64,000 nt of DNA, taken from positions 620,001 to 684,000 of the forward strand of contig NZ_PPDJ01000001.1 of the NCBI RefSeq assembly GCF_002903145.1, given 5' to 3'. The notes under the pieces were generated by a model. That model ran no database searches, was not told where the DNA came from, and saw only the letters and a program-made list of their open reading frames with translations. Both the position numbers and the translations under genes were made by a program. Positions 62,772 through 64,000 of this stretch are shown here, piece by piece. How positions within the stretch are numbered: position 1 is the first letter of the stretch; every line of letters begins with the position of its first letter. This stretch comes from Halobacteriovorax sp. DA5. Lineage in GTDB: Bacteria > Bdellovibrionota > Bacteriovoracia > Bacteriovoracales > Bacteriovoracaceae.

Positions 62772-64000
62772 GTGAAGCTACCTGTGGTTAAAAGCACACA
62801 ATTAAATGATACATTTCGCTTAGACTATTATGATCATTTTGGGCCTCTTATACTGGATGGCCAACAAATCAAAGAATCGATTAAGAAAGATTTACTATTT
62901 TGGACAGAGTTTGATTCTTCATTCAAGTTTCAAATTGGTCTTAAAGGAGTTCAATTCTTATTGGGAATTGATAAGGACGAAAAAGTACTTCGTCTATGTA
63001 ATATTAAATTAGCAAATGAGATATTTTTACTCGATAACTTTGTTGGTGAAGAGAGTGAGGAGTATAAAAAGTTTAAAGCACACGTTACAAAAGTGATGAG
63101 TGTTAAAATTGCTGATTTTCCAGGTGTAAGTAATATTATAACTCACCGTTATGGACTAACTAAACTAAGTGAAATTGAAGATAAGCCTGTTTCTGAAATG
63201 TCAGATACGATCACTAAGAAGCTTCTTTCTTTTCTTAATGATTACAAACCCGTTTTCTTTGAAAAGATTTCTGACTTCGCTCTTGGTCTTACTGCAAATT
63301 ATGCACTTCTTAGAATTCACCTGCTTAAGTTCTTAGCAATTCTTCCTTCTCTAGATCATGATAAAGAAGGAAAAGAGGTAAAGCGAATTCTAAGAGAGTC
63401 TCTGAGAAGACTTATTCTTGATTCTAAAAAAGCAAAAAGATTAGACTTGAAGGGGGATCGCCAACCTCTTCCTCCACAGTTAGTGGTTCTATTTTATTTT
63501 GTTCTTCTGGCCGTTCGCATTTTTCCGGCCAAGGCGCTGGCCAATATTGTACGTTTCAAAGTTCGCTTTATGGCAAAGAGATTTATTGCTGGTGAAACAA
63601 TTGAAAGCGCACAAAAGAATTTTGCAGCAATCTTTAATACGGGAAGAGATGTAACTCTAGACCAACTCGGAGAGTTAGTTGTTTCTGAATCAGAAGCTGA
63701 TAACTATATGAATGAGGTTTTAAATCTTGTTAATGGTTTTAGCATGCACATTACTCCAGGTAGTCGCAATAAAGCAGGTATCTTAAGAGCACACGTTTCA
63801 ATTAAGGTTTCTGCCCTTTGCTCAGACTTCAAACCTGAAGCTTTTGATTACACTTATAACTTAGTTGCCCCAAGGCTTATTAAAATTTTAAAGACGGCTA
63901 AAGAGCAACAGGTATTTATTAATATCGATGCTGAACATTATCACTATCGTGATATCGTTTTTGAAATTTATAAGAAAGCTCTCCTTGAGACTGAAGAGCT
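62772..64000 (+). CDS. putA: PutA-like proline dehydrogenase (3' end outside window)
   Basis: The frame is open from GTG 62772, with GGAG five bases before it, to the end of the window (409 codons). The segment RFIAGETIESAQKNF, then DVTLDQLGELVVSESEAD, VSIKVSALCSDFKPEAFDYT, and VFINIDAEHYHYRDIVFEIY, matches the FAD-binding barrel of proline dehydrogenase. The first 250 residues match no DNA-binding domain I recognise and may be the alpha-helical arm of a bifunctional PutA. A P5C dehydrogenase domain probably follows beyond the window. It would oxidise proline to glutamate. The 62592-62771 gap holds an AT-rich divergent promoter region with no gene. Confidence 0.88.
   Translation, partial: MKLPVVKSTQLNDTFRLDYYDHFGPLILDGQQIKESIKKDLLFWTEFDSSFKFQIGLKGVQFLLGIDKDEKVLRLCNIKLANEIFLLDNFVGEESEEYKKFKAHVTKVMSVKIADFPGVSNIITHRYGLTKLSEIEDKPVSEMSDTITKKLLSFLNDYKPVFFEKISDFALGLTANYALLRIHLLKFLAILPSLDHDKEGKEVKRILRESLRRLILDSKKAKRLDLKGDRQPLPPQLVVLFYFVLLAVRIFPAKALANIVRFKVRFMAKRFIAGETIESAQKNFAAIFNTGRDVTLDQLGELVVSESEADNYMNEVLNLVNGFSMHITPGSRNKAGILRAHVSIKVSALCSDFKPEAFDYTYNLVAPRLIKILKTAKEQQVFINIDAEHYHYRDIVFEIYKKALLETEE

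Overview
This AT-rich window (roughly 36-38% GC by eye) is densely coded, with frequent TTG and GTG starts and many genes overlapping by 1-8 bases. It comes from a motile Gram-negative bacterium with flagellin, TonB, many signal peptides and lipoproteins, and a CarD-type regulator. My best guess is a predatory member of the Bacteriovoracales (Halobacteriovorax/Bacteriovorax type, Bdellovibrionota). This rests on base composition, the flagellin and CarD genes, the amino-acid-oriented catabolism and the many lineage-specific secreted proteins; no rRNA or other taxonomic marker is present. No tRNA, rRNA, CRISPR array, insertion sequence or prophage was seen.

Layout. 1-4.2 kb: the end of a coiled-coil protein, a metallo-beta-lactamase-fold hydrolase, then sucC-sucD and ndk. 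4.2-8 kb: a tandem duplication of a two-gene module (small periplasmic protein plus membrane histidine kinase). 8-16 kb: carD, an exported GNAT-like protein with its TetR regulator, uvrB, a zinc peptidase and a metallophosphoesterase. 15-20.7 kb: a degenerate HD-GYP protein, an 837-residue repeat protein, and flagellin. 22-29 kb: an eight-gene minus-strand operon for phenylacetyl-CoA catabolism (EthD protein, PaaF, PaaG, a PaaA-like diiron oxygenase, a PaaH split into two genes, a thiolase and an aldehyde dehydrogenase). 29.6-36 kb: 4-hydroxyphenylpyruvate dioxygenase, a TonB-like protein, a fused indolepyruvate:ferredoxin oxidoreductase and a Nudix/metallo-beta-lactamase fusion. 36.4-42.4 kb: two very large paralogous secreted proteins. 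42.5-48.6 kb: the leucine/isovalerate degradation operon. 49-56.4 kb: two small lipoproteins, a Rep/UvrD helicase, a papain-like protease, a two-subunit class I fumarase and acetoacetyl-CoA synthetase. 56.5-62.6 kb: more secreted lineage-specific proteins, including a third large-family member interrupted by an in-frame stop, and a receiver protein. The window ends inside a PutA-like proline dehydrogenase.

How it fits together. Arylpyruvate oxidoreductase can make phenylacetyl-CoA directly from phenylpyruvate, which would feed the PaaA-led operon without a PaaK ligase. HPD opens tyrosine breakdown. The Liu operon degrades leucine to acetoacetate plus acetyl-CoA, and acetoacetyl-CoA synthetase recovers acetoacetate. 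Fumarase and SucCD take the C4 products and PutA takes proline. This suits a cell that lives on amino acids from digested protein.

Most notable: (1) the fumarase alpha subunit carries a 134-residue histone-H1-like Lys/Ala repeat tail encoded by a minisatellite; (2) sites resembling sigma-28 (FliA) promoters precede flagellin and also several large secreted or repeat proteins of unknown function, suggesting a motility-linked secretome; (3) one of those large secreted proteins is interrupted by a single in-frame TAA; (4) the PaaA homologue stands without PaaB, C, D or E.
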